A stretch of DNA of 64,000 nucleotides, taken from Colius striatus (lineage: Eukaryota; Chordata; Aves; Coliiformes; Coliidae). The position numbers and the translations under genes were made by a program. Positions 12,326 to 25,800 of this stretch are shown here, one piece after another (within the stretch, counting starts at the first letter, position 1; every line of letters begins with the position of its first letter). The stretch is from NCBI RefSeq assembly GCF_028858725.1, contig NC_084773.1:5322350-5386349 (forward strand). Direction: 5' to 3'. The notes beneath the pieces are model-generated. The model did no database searches. It was not told the DNA's origin and was given only the letters and a program-made list of their open reading frames with translations.

Positions 12326-12701
12326 GCAGCATTAGCACTCACAAGCTCCACCCTGTGCCTGTGTTAGTCAGCACCTGGTGCAAAAGCCTCATAAGCAGGC
12401 TTCTGGAAATTTCTGCTGTACGAGTGAAGCTCCCAGGCACTTTGAGGAGCTTGATGTCAGCTGATCTTCTAAACTCCAACCCTCCAAACCACATATAAGT
12501 TAGGGGAATCCAGGCCTGGTTATACAGAAAATTCACTCTCAAGAAGTACCATTTTCAGAAGGGATTGTTCTGTGCTTCCCAGGAGAGCTTCATGCTCCAA
12601 CACCCAGGTACACTTTGGGGCTGCAGCTGCACAGACACTGTCCATCCAAAGTCCATCTAAACTGTATTTCAAGCACCATTCCAGAGTCCTCACTGTGCAC
12701 A

Positions 12702-12755
12702 ATATGGTACTAAAAAATACCATATAGTCAATACCATATAGTCAATACCATAGTC
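12702..12755. repeat. 14-bp tandem repeat abutting an inverted repeat
   Basis: The unit ATACCATATAGTCA is at 12717-12730 and 12731-12744, followed by a partial third copy. Arms ATATGGTA (12702-12709) and TACCATAT (12718-12725) form a perfect 8-bp dyad with an 8-base loop, so the first unit doubles as a hairpin arm. Confidence 0.75.
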
Positions 12756-14150
12756 TTTCAACTGCAGACTCGTCACACTATTTGAGTCAGGAACCAGCAG
12801 TGATCAAATCATCAGTTCCAGAGACTTTTATCCCAAACTGAAGGGCAGTGAAGATGCTGGCAGAGACTCAGAAGACCTAAAGCATATTTCTATTTCTTCC
12901 TCAACCTGTTAGCTATCCTGGGACAAACCACTGTGTGGCCTTGGGCTTCCCTTTCCTTGGTTTTTTTGCCTCGCTGGTATTGAATGCAAGCTTCCTGGGT
13001 GTTGGCTGCTGGACAGTATAAGCCTGTAACATGAAATGCATCCCAGGCTGCACAATGATGAATGGTTCAGTAATGGAAATAATAATGAATACTTTAAGTT
13101 TCAAGCCTGGTATTTCTAGGACAAATGTCACAGCTCATATGACCTAATGTCCTAGGGCTAGCAAGCCTGGGAAGAACTGTGTATAGCAACTGTGTGCAGA
13201 GGAGCAGGCAAGAGACTCTACAACTCACAGGAACAAAAAAAGTAACATTTTAACCATAAAAAAACAAATCAAAGGAAATTCTTATGCCTCATCCCTGAAG
13301 ATTCAAGGCTTCTGGAGAAGCAATTGGTCAAAAATTTGTGATTGTTACCATGGGTTCTGTGAGACTCTGTATTGTATTCCTTGTTTCACGGTGATCACTC
13401 TGCTACTCAGAAATAGGACAAGTATCTTTTGTTCCCGTAGGTGGTATCTGTAAGGTCACAGTGCAAGAACGAAACCATCGGTATCATGCTTGGTAAGAGT
13501 TTGTTAGTTATTTTTCCCCCTGCAAACACTCACTTTGTGGGCACAGTACAGGAATGAAGCTGTGTCCAGCTGAGTAGGTTACTCAGTTTTTTGGTTGAAA
13601 TGAAAGTTTGGTGAGCCTGACTCAGCTGCTGACACCCCCTCACCACACAGGATGCCTGCACTCTTTTGCAGCAGCCTTGTTTTTCCCTCTGAATCTGTGC
13701 TAATAGCAAAGCATCAGGTGGAAGAGCTGCTTTTTCTAGTTACTGTTTTTCAAGATGCTGCCTGGCCTAGATCAATTCCAAGAACTGAGGCAGTCGAACA
13801 AAGAAACTTTCACAGGCTCATCAGTAGCATGAACATCACTGCTCTGGCAGCTTCCCACGCTGTAGCAAGAATTTGCACAAACCAAACCAAGACCACACAC
13901 AGCAGAAGGGCTGAGCGAGGCGTGCAGGGAACTGCCAGCCACAGCACCTCCAGCACCTGTGCAGCCCCCCAAGGCTGCAGGAAGCCTGCAGCCCCCTGCC
14001 CTCACACGTCCCCAGAATGCAGAGAAACCTCCCTATGGCTGCTTACCCAGGCAGCTACCCAAACCACAGTGCTTCCACAGGGTGCTGGGGGAAGGCAGCA
14101 GATAGGGCTGTTCACACAGCTGCTTCCCAAGAGGCCATACTCTCGAGGAG
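12756..14150. other. Noncoding, no gene recognised
   Basis: A 200-codon open frame starts at 13652 on the plus strand and runs into the tandem duplication at 14151. It shows no domain and no splice context and is taken as chance. Confidence 0.4.
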
Positions 14151-14256
14151 GATTCACACACCACAGCGTCTTCTCTGCCATGCAGTACTGCAGGTTGCTG
14201 ACTATGGATTCACACACCACAGCCTGTTCTCTGCCATGCAATACTGCAGGTTGATG
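14151..14256 (+). repeat. Tandem duplication of a 56-bp unit
   Basis: GATTCACACACCACAGC starts copies at 14151 and 14207. Both continue through CTCTGCCATGCA and TACTGCAGGTTG with few differences, indicating a fairly recent two-copy tandem duplication. Confidence 0.85.
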
Positions 14257-14895
14257 ACGATAAAGGCTGAAACTTAAACAGCAGCAAATTCCTTCAGGTG
14301 ACAGGATGGGACAAAGCAGAGGCTAGTAAGATCCCAATGCTTCAACCCTTCTTCCTTCATGGCCTGTGCCTTGAAAAGCCAGTTACTTCTACAACCTCTG
14401 CACTCATCCCAGAGTCATCTCATTACATGTAGCTACCAGTACCAGCACAGAGTGAATTTGATATCCCAGATTACCCCAGCTCCTTGTCATTCTCTCCTTC
14501 TTTGTGTGTACTTTGACAGATGCCTACACTGGTGTTCATGGTGAGTCTGTTTTCTTTCCCAGATTAGTGCACTGAGGAGCTGAAACCAGGGGCCAGCCCT
14601 CACCAGAGCTTGACTGAGAAAGTAAAGCCCTCAAGCTGATCAAAAATCAACCTGATGACCTGTGTCAAGTGAGAAGACGAAGCCAATTTTAGGCACAGAG
14701 GGAAAGGAAAGGGTTTTCTTTCTCCCCTATATAAAGACAGAAACACTGAAAGAGAAAACTGGCCAATGAGCCAGTGCATTCCCAGGGATCCAGTAATAGT
14801 TTGCTTTTCCAGAGATCTCTCTGTTGTGAGACCCCACAGGCATTCACAAACCCTCACGAACCCCAGCTGAACCACAGTATCAGTACATCCTATAC

Positions 14896-14970
14896 CTACA
14901 CAGGGGAAACTGAGGCACTAGAGAACAGTGCTTGGCCCCAATCATGCAGCAACAAACAGAATACAAATGA
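14896..14970 (+). mobile_element. Possible MIR SINE core remnant
   Basis: The string AGGGGAAACTGAGGCACTAG, followed by CTTGGCCCCAATCATGCAGC, resembles the MIR core (GAAACTGAGGCACAGAG then CTTGCCCAAGGTCACACAGC). It is short and diverged. Confidence 0.35.
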
Positions 14971-17475
14971 CAAGACTATGAGCTACAAGCTTCTCCTCCC
15001 TATCCATACCAGAAGTGGAAGCCCTCATGTAAGTGATGTCATTTAACTGACTGGAATTTACCCTATGGCTCACATAGTTTTCACATGGCTCTAAGAGCAC
15101 ATTATCAAACATTCTGTATATCAGTAGACAGAACCACACTGAAATTACCTTTTCAAGGATAATTTTGGGGGAGTCTTTTGCTGAGAAGTTCTTTGCACTC
15201 CAAAAGACACTTTCCCTACCAAAATGCAGAGCCCAGGGAGGACATGGCCAATGCAGCAGTCTGCTCCGTTCATGCTCTTGCTGGGCAAGACATAGAACAT
15301 AAAAAGTGGTCCTAGCAAAAGTCTAGTGAACCTGACTTACATCTGGGATACATTTGACATTGTAATTCACAGTGGCTTCCAGTAAATGGCCCCAATGAAT
15401 GAAGAAAGCCTTTCTGCCTCTCTAAAAGAGCATGTTTTGTAGCCTGTGTAGCCTCTCTTGATGCAGTGAAGGTTATTCCAGGTTAGTGAACAAGAGGGAT
15501 GAAGATCAGCTCATCTTTTCCATTCAAGCAGAGCCTGTACAGAAAATGCTGGTTTCTCGATGCTCAGTGTCTCAGTGACTTCCAGGAACAGTGAGCTAAA
15601 CTCAGCTGCTCTTCCCAGCACCAGCTGAGGGGGTGGCAGGGTATGGAACACAGCCCTGTTCTTGGAAGGCAGGAAAAAATAAAGCTCTGGCAGAGCTTGC
15701 AAACTCCCTCCTCCCCTCCCCAAAAGCCTCTTTCAGCATCTCTAATTTCAGCATCTCTCTCACAGTACAGCTCGTTGGTTTTTCCTTTTATCAAACAAAC
15801 ATAAGAGCAATGCAAGAAAACTGCAGACAATTCTCAAGCAGAGTGAGGTTAAGTTAATCAAATAAATACATGATAAGCTCATCTCCATGAGCTCCCACAT
15901 CCCCCATGATTTTGCACAGTTTAGTGCATGACCTCCTGTACTTCTTAACATTTTCCTGTTAGATAAACACAGAAAGCTATAGAACCATCTAGCTCATGGA
16001 AACTATTTTTGGCTGCTTTATCTTCATGCAACACAAATTCCAAGGGGTGATTGGATGTTTGAACTTCTCCCAGCCTGGCTGACTGTGAAGGGAGCAGACA
16101 GTAACCTCATTGCTATTCTTCTGTGGAAATAAACATCTCTTAGAGATGACAAGTATCTGGCTTATAGGTACAGGACTGAATAAGATTCAAGGAAACAGGG
16201 CAGTCACTAGCTGAGAGGAATGTGAGGACAGCCTCAAGGCACAGAGAAAGTGAAAACAGGAATCTGTTCCCCACAAGTTGCCCTTGAAATACAAGGCAAG
16301 AGCACTGAGCTGTGAATAGAGGGAGAAACTGTGCTGCAACGTTTGCAGTCAGCAGTGCAGCTGGATGAGAATTCACACTCACTTTTGTGCAGACTCAAGT
16401 CTGGCCTTGGTGAAAAGTAAAAGCGAGCTGGTTGTATCTGTGTTGGTAGAGCTGAGCTGAGCACCCAGCAAGCTGGCTGCCTTGTCAGGGGCCTTGGCCA
16501 ACAGGTCGGGGAATGAATGGGCCACACAGCAGCTCAGACGAAGGACTGGTCACGCCGGGACAGGGCCATGGCACGCAGCCACAGAGGCATTGCAGGAGAA
16601 GCTGTTCCCTGAGATATACAGTAGCTGTTCAGTAGATAAGACGCCTGTCTCCAGAGCAATCAGTCTCTCACCTATTACAAATGCCCCATGCACTTATAAT
16701 GCTGTGGTTTTCCACTTGTGGGTGGTTTCTTCACGTGCTGGACAGATAGAAAATGCAAAACCGTGTGGTTTACACAGGCCTCGGGGGTTCCCTGTAACGC
16801 CAAGGACACAGTTAAAAGACAAGCAGACTTCATCATTATCTTTCATGGATTTCAGGGCTATAAACAACTCATCACCCAGGGAAGAGCACAGACAGCAATA
16901 AAGAGTCTGCAGTGAACCACAAGACCAGTTTACAGGTCGTTGAACATTTTCCACTTGCTGATTTCTAGGTTCTCAGATGCCAGCTAGGAGATTGAAGCAC
17001 TCTGCTATCCCTCCAGGACATCTGAACTCCAGCAGCATGACACACCATTTATCTCTGCTACTTTCAATTAGAAACAGGAAACAAAGAGTTGGGCACTAGG
17101 CTCATTTTTAGCTACGTGAAACTGTGATGACCCAGCTCCTTGCCGATAAATCAATGTAGATGTGCTGATTTACACTCAGTGAGAAACTGGTTCATTAGCT
17201 AGAATTAAACTGAAGCCCAAGCCGTGCCATTTAAATTTGAACTGTGCTCTTGAACACCCTGTTCTGTCCAGGAACTAGGATTTGCTTGGTGCTTTCCTAT
17301 ATTTAGCATACAGTAATGTAATTGAAGCAACAAAATTAGATCCGCAAATAGACTCATTTCTCAGTACTTCATCAGAGACCTTTTCCTAGAACTGCAGAGC
17401 GCTGAAATTAAAAGAAAGGAATGTGTGGTAATCAGTCTCATGGAGGCAGGAGGAAACCACCATGAGTTTAAACTC

Positions 17476-17493
17476 CACACACACACACACACA
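17476..17493 (+). repeat. (CA)9 microsatellite
   Basis: Uninterrupted CA dinucleotides, 18 bases. Confidence 0.9.
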
Positions 17494-20400
17494 TTCTGGC
17501 CAGATGAATGTACCCTTGTCTAAATTAAATGTGGCTTCACAGTGACCCAGGCCAGAGATTGCATGAAACGCTTCAGAATGTACAGCCCACGTACAAGGAA
17601 TCACTGAGCAGACCCAGCTTTGATGGTCTGCAACTCACTGTATCATAAGAACATCCTTGGACTCCTGTCCCTAACAGATGAAGGAAATGACAAGCCTGAG
17701 ATACCTCTGCAATAACACTACTCTCTGTCAGTGACTTTTGTAACAGCAATAGGTCTAGAAAGGTGTGACTAAAAGACAATCCAGTGTACAAACTGCAAGA
17801 TGCATAAACCTGGCAGCAATCACACTGCAGCAGCCCTTAACAACAAAGTGAGGAAAGAAGGCAGGAGGCCCTGGCATTGCACTCATTTAAACTCACTATT
17901 AATGGGTATTACAAGATAAACTAGAAGAATCCGTTTCCTGTTCTTTTCTTCTTAATCTTCTAATTTTTATGGGGGGATGAATGAGAAAATCACATTTAAA
18001 AACCAAAAATCTTTCTTCTGTAGCCAGATTTCATGTTGCTATTGGGAAAATCTCTTTGCATTCCAACCTAACAACTGCCAGAGGAATAAGACAAAGAAAA
18101 TGTTCTGTAAGAAGGAATATAGTCAGACATTTAAGAAGTGTTGAAATGCTTCAGAAACAGTGCCAGTTAAGACATGCAAAGACATTGATGCAGAGCTAAC
18201 TCAGAGGAAGGTCTTTTAAAATATATTTCAGAGGTGTATTTTCTAGCTTTGGCAATATCCTTGAAGAGGTCAGTTGTACCTCTCCATGTCTTCTGCACAT
18301 ACTGCCTGCAACTGTTCTGCAAACAGATGGAACAGCCTGTGACACAGAGTATGCCCCTAGAAACATCTTCCAAACAGCTTTTGTCAAAGTAGTATTAGGA
18401 TTCAATTTCTTGCAAATTTTCCCCTGCATAATGTGGAATCTCTACTGGATCAAGTCAAATGAGTTAGAAAGATGAAGAATTTCCCTGCACTGGTTTCCTC
18501 ATATTGGTTTCATATACTGCGTTCCCACCCCCCTCCTACTGTGGGAGGCTGAAGGTGAGGACAAAGCAGGGAAAGTGAAAAAGTAAGGAGGGAAGTAGGA
18601 TATGGGAACGAGACAACAATAGTATAAACTTAAATCAGCTGTTGTGCCTTTGATTCACCTCAAGATAAGAGAAGGAAGGACCCAGCTGGCTTCCCTCCCT
18701 GCCATGAACCTTGCAGTGAAAAAGCAGTGCTGGGCTCTGAAGAGGAATCTAAAAACCACTCACTTGAATCTCCACATACTAAGAATTGATTATGTAAAGC
18801 CACATCAGGGTGGTGCAGATCTTTTTCAATACAGGTCTACAAAGCACTATGGCATAGCTAAGCTTTTGTAAACATTCATAGTCCCATTTGTAATTCCATT
18901 TCTAGTTCAGCTAATTCCTTCCATTCATCTAATAATACTGCTTTCACATCATCATTAAAGATACCAGCTTGATAGTTAGGAACAAAACATTAGGCTAAGA
19001 ATCTTATTTGTAATGGATGGTGATGAATATCAAGTGCAAATTGTAAAGTGTGAGAGTGCAGAAACTGCTCTGATCTCTGAGTTCACCTGACAACACAAAG
19101 GCCTCTGATACAGACACAAGCATTTCCTAGAAGAACACTAGGAAGAAATCATTTAAACTATGAAACACTCACTGGATACACAAGTATATTTGAAAAATAC
19201 ATGTCAAATGCAATTCGGGGAAGAAAAGCCAGGTTTCCTTCATAGGAAGGCAACATCAAAGAAACAGAAGAGGGATTTCCACCTCTGCCGTTGTGGTGAA
19301 GCCCGTGGAGCTGAGGGTAGCAAAGCTGCCATGGAGGGTAAATGGGAAGCTGTGAGGCAAAGCTGATAGGGAGGTAGGAGACTGTGAGGATGTATAGACC
19401 ACAAATATCATATGATTCAAAGCAAAATCAGCATGTGAACTAGTTTAGTACTTCACCCTTAGCCTTGCCTTCTTTTTCTCCCCAAAGGCATGCTGTTCCT
19501 TTGAACAGGCTTTCCTTTACTGCTGCATGCTTCTGCAGTGAGGACCTCAAAGGCACTGGCTGGTAAGTGGCACTTGGCACATCTTTCCTGTTATCTTTGA
19601 AGAGATTCCTTGGGCAACACCTCACACTTTTATGCTCCAGTTTATTACACAGTCTTGGCTTTGGCATCTAACACAGGCCTTCAGCCCACAGCAGGCAAGC
19701 CTCTGTTAGTGCCTCAGTGGAGACACAGCCAGCATGTAAGAGACTTTCCTATAATTAATCTTAGAAATTCTTTTTGAAGCGCGTGCAAAGGTGGGAAAAT
19801 TCCCTCAGGTCACAGGCAAGCTCTCCACAGAGCATCTGAGCCCTGCAGCTGGACAGTGTCACAGAAAGCACAAAAGCTCAACAGTGCTTTTCTCAGCAGG
19901 AAGGCTTGAAGCTGTACAGATTCCACACTCCCTAGCCTATCAGAAGAGGAATTACTGTTTCAGCATCTGGATCATCATTCAGAACATTGCCAAAGGAAAT
20001 TAATTCATAAGTAAGCAGGAGCTTAATTCACCAGCAGACAGAACATCCAAGAGTAACCAGCATGCTACCACCTCCCACTGACAGTTAACTCAAAATTGAT
20101 ATTGCTTTGGGGGATGATGGCTTTGAATCTCAGCCAGATCACTTTCCTCTCAAACCAGCAACCCTTCGTGGCCTATTTTGACCCACAGCCTTTTTATTCT
20201 TTGATTCAATGGCTCTGAATGATCTAAAGAACCTGAGGTGTCCTGTAGGAGTCACGAGAGGCCTTAATCCAGCAGGTACACAAAGGGATCATCTCCCCCA
20301 GGCCTTGTCCTCGGGACCACAAAGAAGGAAGGAGCCAAGGAAGAAATCCTTCACTCTAAACTCCGTGCAGTTTTTTTGTTTGGCTAATCCAGTTTCCCTT

Positions 20401-21668
20401 CGGGCATATTGAAATCTCAACCACAAATTCAGTCTCCTGGATTTTCCCAGCATTAAAAATTGCCATTTCTAAACCACCATCCTCTTAGCACTTCTGCTGG
20501 GGCTCTTGCCTGCAAGTTAACCTGAACATGTACTTTCTAAAATGCTTATTACCAGTCAGTGTTTTATAATACTTTTTTCTTGAGGTCTAATAAATCAGAA
20601 ATTAATTCATTATCCTCCTGTGACTCAAGCATATTATTCTGCTGTCATCCAAACACAGATCAGAAATGCTTACTAAATGCTTCTACTTATTTCCATCATC
20701 ATTAACAATTGCACCATTTTCATTTCAAAGAGGCCTTACATAATTCTTCTGTTTCAAGTCGAATGCTTAAATCCTTTATTGTCCTTGAAGATAGCAGCCA
20801 AGGATAATTTCACATTTTCCTTTTCATTTCCAGATTTCTGCACTTCATTTCTAATTTATATTAACTGCACCCCATTCCCCCTCCTCTTCCACATTGCTAT
20901 TCATTTCTTGTTCCAATGCTGTCTTCAGCACTGAGCAACGATCAGCGTTTATGAAGACGCCTCTTTCCAAAGGGCATGATCACAGTTCTTTGCCATGCAA
21001 TGCACTGTTCTAAATGAATACCCATTGTAACATTTTTTCCTATAAAACACTCCAAGTTTCACTCAGTCTTTTAAGTTTGGGTAAATAAGATGTTACATTA
21101 TTAGTTGGGAAAGTATTTTTATTTAGCTTTATCTTAAATGAGGTCACAGTCACGTAGATACTACCAACATCCAGTCCAGCTCTGAGATCCTTTGCTCCCA
21201 GGTGTGATGAGTCTGTTAAAACAATATTCAATGATTTGCTGAAGGCCACATAGCACATAGATCCTTCCACACTGAGAGGTTGCACCTGTATAACCACCAT
21301 GCACTTGTCTTCTCTGGAGGCAGATTCCTGGACTCCAGTTGCACAACAGCCACCAAGTCAATGTTGCAGCAGGGACTAACACACACCTCCATCCCCAACT
21401 CTAAGGGAGAACATTTATCCTCTCCTTGGCAATGCAGAGCATCCTCCCGCTGCTTTGGTCAGGTGCTGGGCTTAGAGCTTAAAAAAAGCACTCCAAAAAT
21501 AGGTGTGAAAGAAAGGGAAGAAAAATACCATGGCTGGAAAACAGCAGAGACAAAGGAAGAGTCCAAATTCTGAAGTGCTGATCACGATGCAGGCTGGCAG
21601 CTGGGGATTGAGACCCCCCTGCCCCTGGGAAACACCAGTAAAGACAAAAGGAAAGGGAAGGGAAGAGA

Positions 21669-21712
21669 AGTAGAAATATCTTATTCAGTGAAAGGAGTAG
21701 AAATATCTTATT
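21669..21712 (+). repeat. 17-bp direct repeat, 27-bp period
   Basis: AGTAGAAATATCTTATT occurs identically at 21669-21685 and 21696-21712 in a purine-rich context; a small tandem duplication. Confidence 0.8.
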
Positions 21713-22703
21713 GGGTCTCTCTTTTGGGGCAGAACTCTCCTAGTTGCAACTCAGGGAGGAAAAAAGAGAATGGAAAAGGGTCAGGTGAACAATTGCAGTT
21801 ACTGAAAAGCTTTTAACTTCTAGGGCCACAGATATTTCATGCCACCCAACAAGAAATTGTTGCTTTCAGCATATAATTAGGTGACTGACCAAACTTCTCC
21901 CTCCTGGAACCTTCCACACTGTGCAAAGCCAAACACAAACACCCTCTGAGTGGCCAGCCTCAACTTCAGCAGCAGGCTGAAGTCAACTCATTAACCCTTC
22001 TGTCCAGGAAACTGGGGTTTCTACTAAATCTCACTGTGGGAACACTTCTGGCCTCAACCCAAACAGATGCTCGTCTATACACCTTGCTAATTCCTAGGTC
22101 AGAACACGAAACGATTCTTCAAAGCTGTCTCTCAAAGAACTGCATTTTCTGGTCTTAGAGAAAGGTAGAAAGAGGTAGGAAAAAAATCCTAGGTTTGGAA
22201 TCTCACTGGACAAATCAGTGGTTTGATCTTTAAGAAGTCCAGGTGTGCTCAGGACCAGACACAAAAATCAGGGTAGCTGAAGAATTGTCCTACAAAATTG
22301 CCAAACAGGATCAACGGTATGAACCAGCCAAATGCTTGCCCACATCTGACAGTGCCCCAGACATCAAAGAGAAGTAAAAAGCAAATACACAAACAAAAAT
22401 CCATTGCGTAGAACGAAGGTGGAGGTTCTTCTGAAGGCTTGCCTTGTGCTGGGAGTTGGACTCTTCTGCTTTCCCAGCCCTCTCTCCCCTACCTTGTCAT
22501 TTTTCTTTTGTACAAGAATTCCCAACAAAAGATCCTGAAGAATATATCAGAGATCACAGAATACATCCATTTGATGAAAACTACCACGGAGAAGATTCAG
22601 ACTGGAAGACAAAGACAGTTATCAGCAGCTAAACAAAGGCTCTTAGCCACTAAGAAGTGCTTCAACCAGCACCAGAGCAATTCAACTTGTCTGTCATGAC
22701 ATA

Positions 22704-22815
22704 ATTGAGGTTGGAAGGGATCTCTGGGTTTCATTTAGCCCATCAAGTTAGCTCAAAGCAGAGATAATCTCCAAGTTAGACCATGTTGCTCAGGTCTTTG
22801 TCTACATGAGTTCTG
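22704..22815 (-). mobile_element. CR1 LINE 3'-end fragment, antisense
   Basis: TTGAGGTTGGAAGGGATCTC is followed by GCTCAAAGCAGAGATAATCT and CCATGTTGCTCAGG, the reverse complement of the CR1 3' UTR. It is diverged and lacks a clean terminal repeat. Confidence 0.75.
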
Positions 22816-25800
22816 ACCCACTAGGTCTGTAATTAGGCTGCAAAAGAGAGGACATATACAAATAGACCAAATGAGAATGAGCTGCTGCATTTGCAAATGG
22901 GCTTTTCCCACGTGTGAAGTGCAAATATTGCTACGACCCAGGACGATTGTTTAGCTACAATTCTTGAAAGCCAAACTAGTGTTTACTCTTGGATGTGGAG
23001 AACAGCCAGAGGCTGATGACTTTCTAGCTTCCTTAAGTGGTTTCCAAATGGTACACTGCATTTACAGGGGATCCACTCAATGATATAGTATCAAATAAAA
23101 CGGAAAGTGTCTCATTTCAATGATACATTGAGTTATAGATACACTGGCACTATGGAATTATCTCAGATGAACATACCAGAGAATCACATTTCTTTTAAAA
23201 CCTCCTCATTTCCATCTTATACTATCCAAATGGAGAACTGTTCTCACCTCCTACCATTCTGATATGTCTGGTTTTCAATAGCTTCTTAATGATTACTAAG
23301 TGGAGAAATAAACCTGTGTTTGGTGACACTGTAGCCTGACTCTAGACTATTTGTGTCTGACAAACTTTGAGATGTGTGAATCTCCTACTTACCCAAGCTT
23401 TCAGAAAGGAGAAGTCAGAGGGAAAAAACCTGTTTATGAGAAAAGATGGGTTTTGTGGGAGCTCACTGAGCCACAGCATGCAGCCTTTATGGTATGTGAC
23501 TAGTAACTTCTGCTCTAAATGTACTTTTAGCTTTCAACAACAACGATAGCAATTTAAAATTACTCAGTGTTAACTGAAATAAGTTTTAACATGAAATGCC
23601 AACTGACTTTCAAGTGGGGGAAGATTCTTTAAGCAGCATTCACTAACTAATCCTGGGAAGTCAGGCTGCAGCCAAAGGGCCCACTTCTTCATCTTTTCAC
23701 ACACAGATCCAGCCCATTCACATGGAGCTCTGCAGTCCTGTAGCTACTTCTAATGAACTTTTGTTCACAAGACATTTATAACACTGTTTGCCAGAGGGTA
23801 TCACAACTCCCTCCTCAAATGAATGTTACACTTTCATTTTTAACCTATGCACGTACACACAGAATTTGTTTAAAATTCAGAGCTTTTTGAGAACTTGGGA
23901 GATGAAACAGATTTTCTATATGTAAATTGGGCTTTTTTTCAGCCAAATACATATAAGCACTCAATGATTTTTTTTTAATTAGCCTTGGGTCAGAATGGCT
24001 TTAACCACTGGTAGCTAATTCCTGGTTCCTCAGCCAACCCAACCCAAACAACAACTGCCATTCAGCTGATATAAAGGAGCACCAGTGTCTCGTGAGTTCG
24101 CTGCTGCCTTGAATTCTCCCCTGCTCAGGAATGGAGCTTTGGAAGGAACATCTATTTTATCCACATGTTTTTACTTCATTGTCAGATCAACAGGAAAAAC
24201 CTCGGAGGGAAGCATGTTCACAAAACCCATTATAAAAAATACAGACACAGAACAAAGCAAGAGACAACAAAGCTCCTCTGGCACACAGCATAGGGCACAG
24301 AGAGCCTTGGGCAGCCCCTCTCTCTTTCCTTGCATGACATTCCCTTATTCTTAAGACACTCCCAAGAGTCTCCTTTCAGCAAGCCCCAGCTCAGAGGGCA
24401 GCATGAAGAGCATGAGCCGTGTTCTGACCACACATCATAGTAGAAACAGTCCCAGCAGTTTCCACCCTCCACAGCTCACCCCAACCACCGTGTTCCATTT
24501 GGTTCCTAGCCCATGGTGTATCTCAGGCCTGCTGGGCCCATTAGAATAGGAAGGGGGGGAAGGGTGCCATTACCTCTTCCCAGCATGACAGCTTTTACAG
24601 TTACTACAGGGCACAAAACCCAACACTGATCATATAAAGATCTTAAAACAAGTGAATGACTTATCAGTCACAGCTGATTCTGCCCAGACTTGTGCACCAC
24701 TTTGGCTCCACACACACCCTTGAAAACGGTTTAAATAAAGCAACAAATAGTTAACCTCACTTTGCCATCTTCCAGGAAAAACTGATTCATTAAACAACAA
24801 ACTGATCTTTTTAAAACTAATTAGCACAAGGCCAGTATAGACTCTTGCTGCCTATATTGACCTTGCTAAATGCACACACCTAACTGAAGTTCTTAAAACA
24901 GAAGCTTCTCTGAGGGTCAACAGTGACAGAAAGATATACTGCACCTGAATCTGACTTACACCCATTTGTCAATGCCCAGATTGCTCAGCTAGAGCATGCA
25001 GCCTTTTTTTTTAGGTTTGTAGGGTCAGATTTCATGAGTACTGCTGTCCCTTCAAGGATCAGAGGTAAAATGCTTGATCTACCTGGCTTCTTAGTCAAAA
25101 AGTCTTTTTAATCCTCTTTCTGCTCTTTCTCTATGACAGCTGAGCCCATTTCAGCAGCTCCTTGCTCAATGCCTGCTTCTGCATTCTCTAGAGCTCATAA
25201 ATCCATCTGGACTGGGAGGCAGGGGAGATTTACGTTGCCATTTACTGTATGAAATGGACAATGACTACTGCCCCATTCTAAAATCCAGCACACTCTTTTC
25301 TTGCTTCTTCCTCAAAGTGTAAAGAACAAAACACTTATTCCTGGGTGAGGAAGCAGCTCCCAACCTTACAGAAACTCAGTGGGAGCCCTGAAGGTGAGAA
25401 TCTGCTGAGAAGAAAGAGTTGTGATGCTTCTGGAGCCATACCCCTAACTTTCCCTTCCCCTTCATTCTGTTCCTGCTGTGCCTGATGAAATCTTGAGGAT
25501 AAGCTGTACTTGGCAGCATCCCAAGCAGCATGAAGGACAGACTCCTGCTCGCTGGCACACTGAGACAGGCCACACAGCTCACTGGCAGGTACAGTGATTG
25601 CATCGCGTTTATGGCCACCACTAAAGCCTTGGCACCTGGTACAGCTTCCTGAGTCAACAGAGGCTCTCTGCTGTCCACAGCCCTGGAGGCTGATCAGCCT
25701 CAAAAAAGGCAGAAGTGGGTTTTTCCCCCATTTCTATGAGTCCCACAGGCCTCACTGTGTGCCTTTCCTTGTTTCTCCGTTCAATCTACATCCTGCAACT

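Larger units (their letters stand above)
14971..22703. other. Noncoding, gene-free stretch
   Basis: No coding exon is recognised. It holds a (CA)9 microsatellite at 17476-17493 and a short direct repeat at 21669-21712. The rest looks like ordinary unique or anciently diverged sequence. Confidence 0.4.

Noticed and set aside
11662..12351. 229-codon open frame on the minus strand
   Set aside because: It lies opposite a purine-rich tract, gives a low-complexity Leu/Ser/Pro/Phe protein, spans part of a duplicated block, and has no domain or splice context.
13652..14254. 200-codon open frame on the plus strand
   Set aside because: It reads through a 56-bp tandem duplication, has no family resemblance and has composition typical of noncoding sequence.
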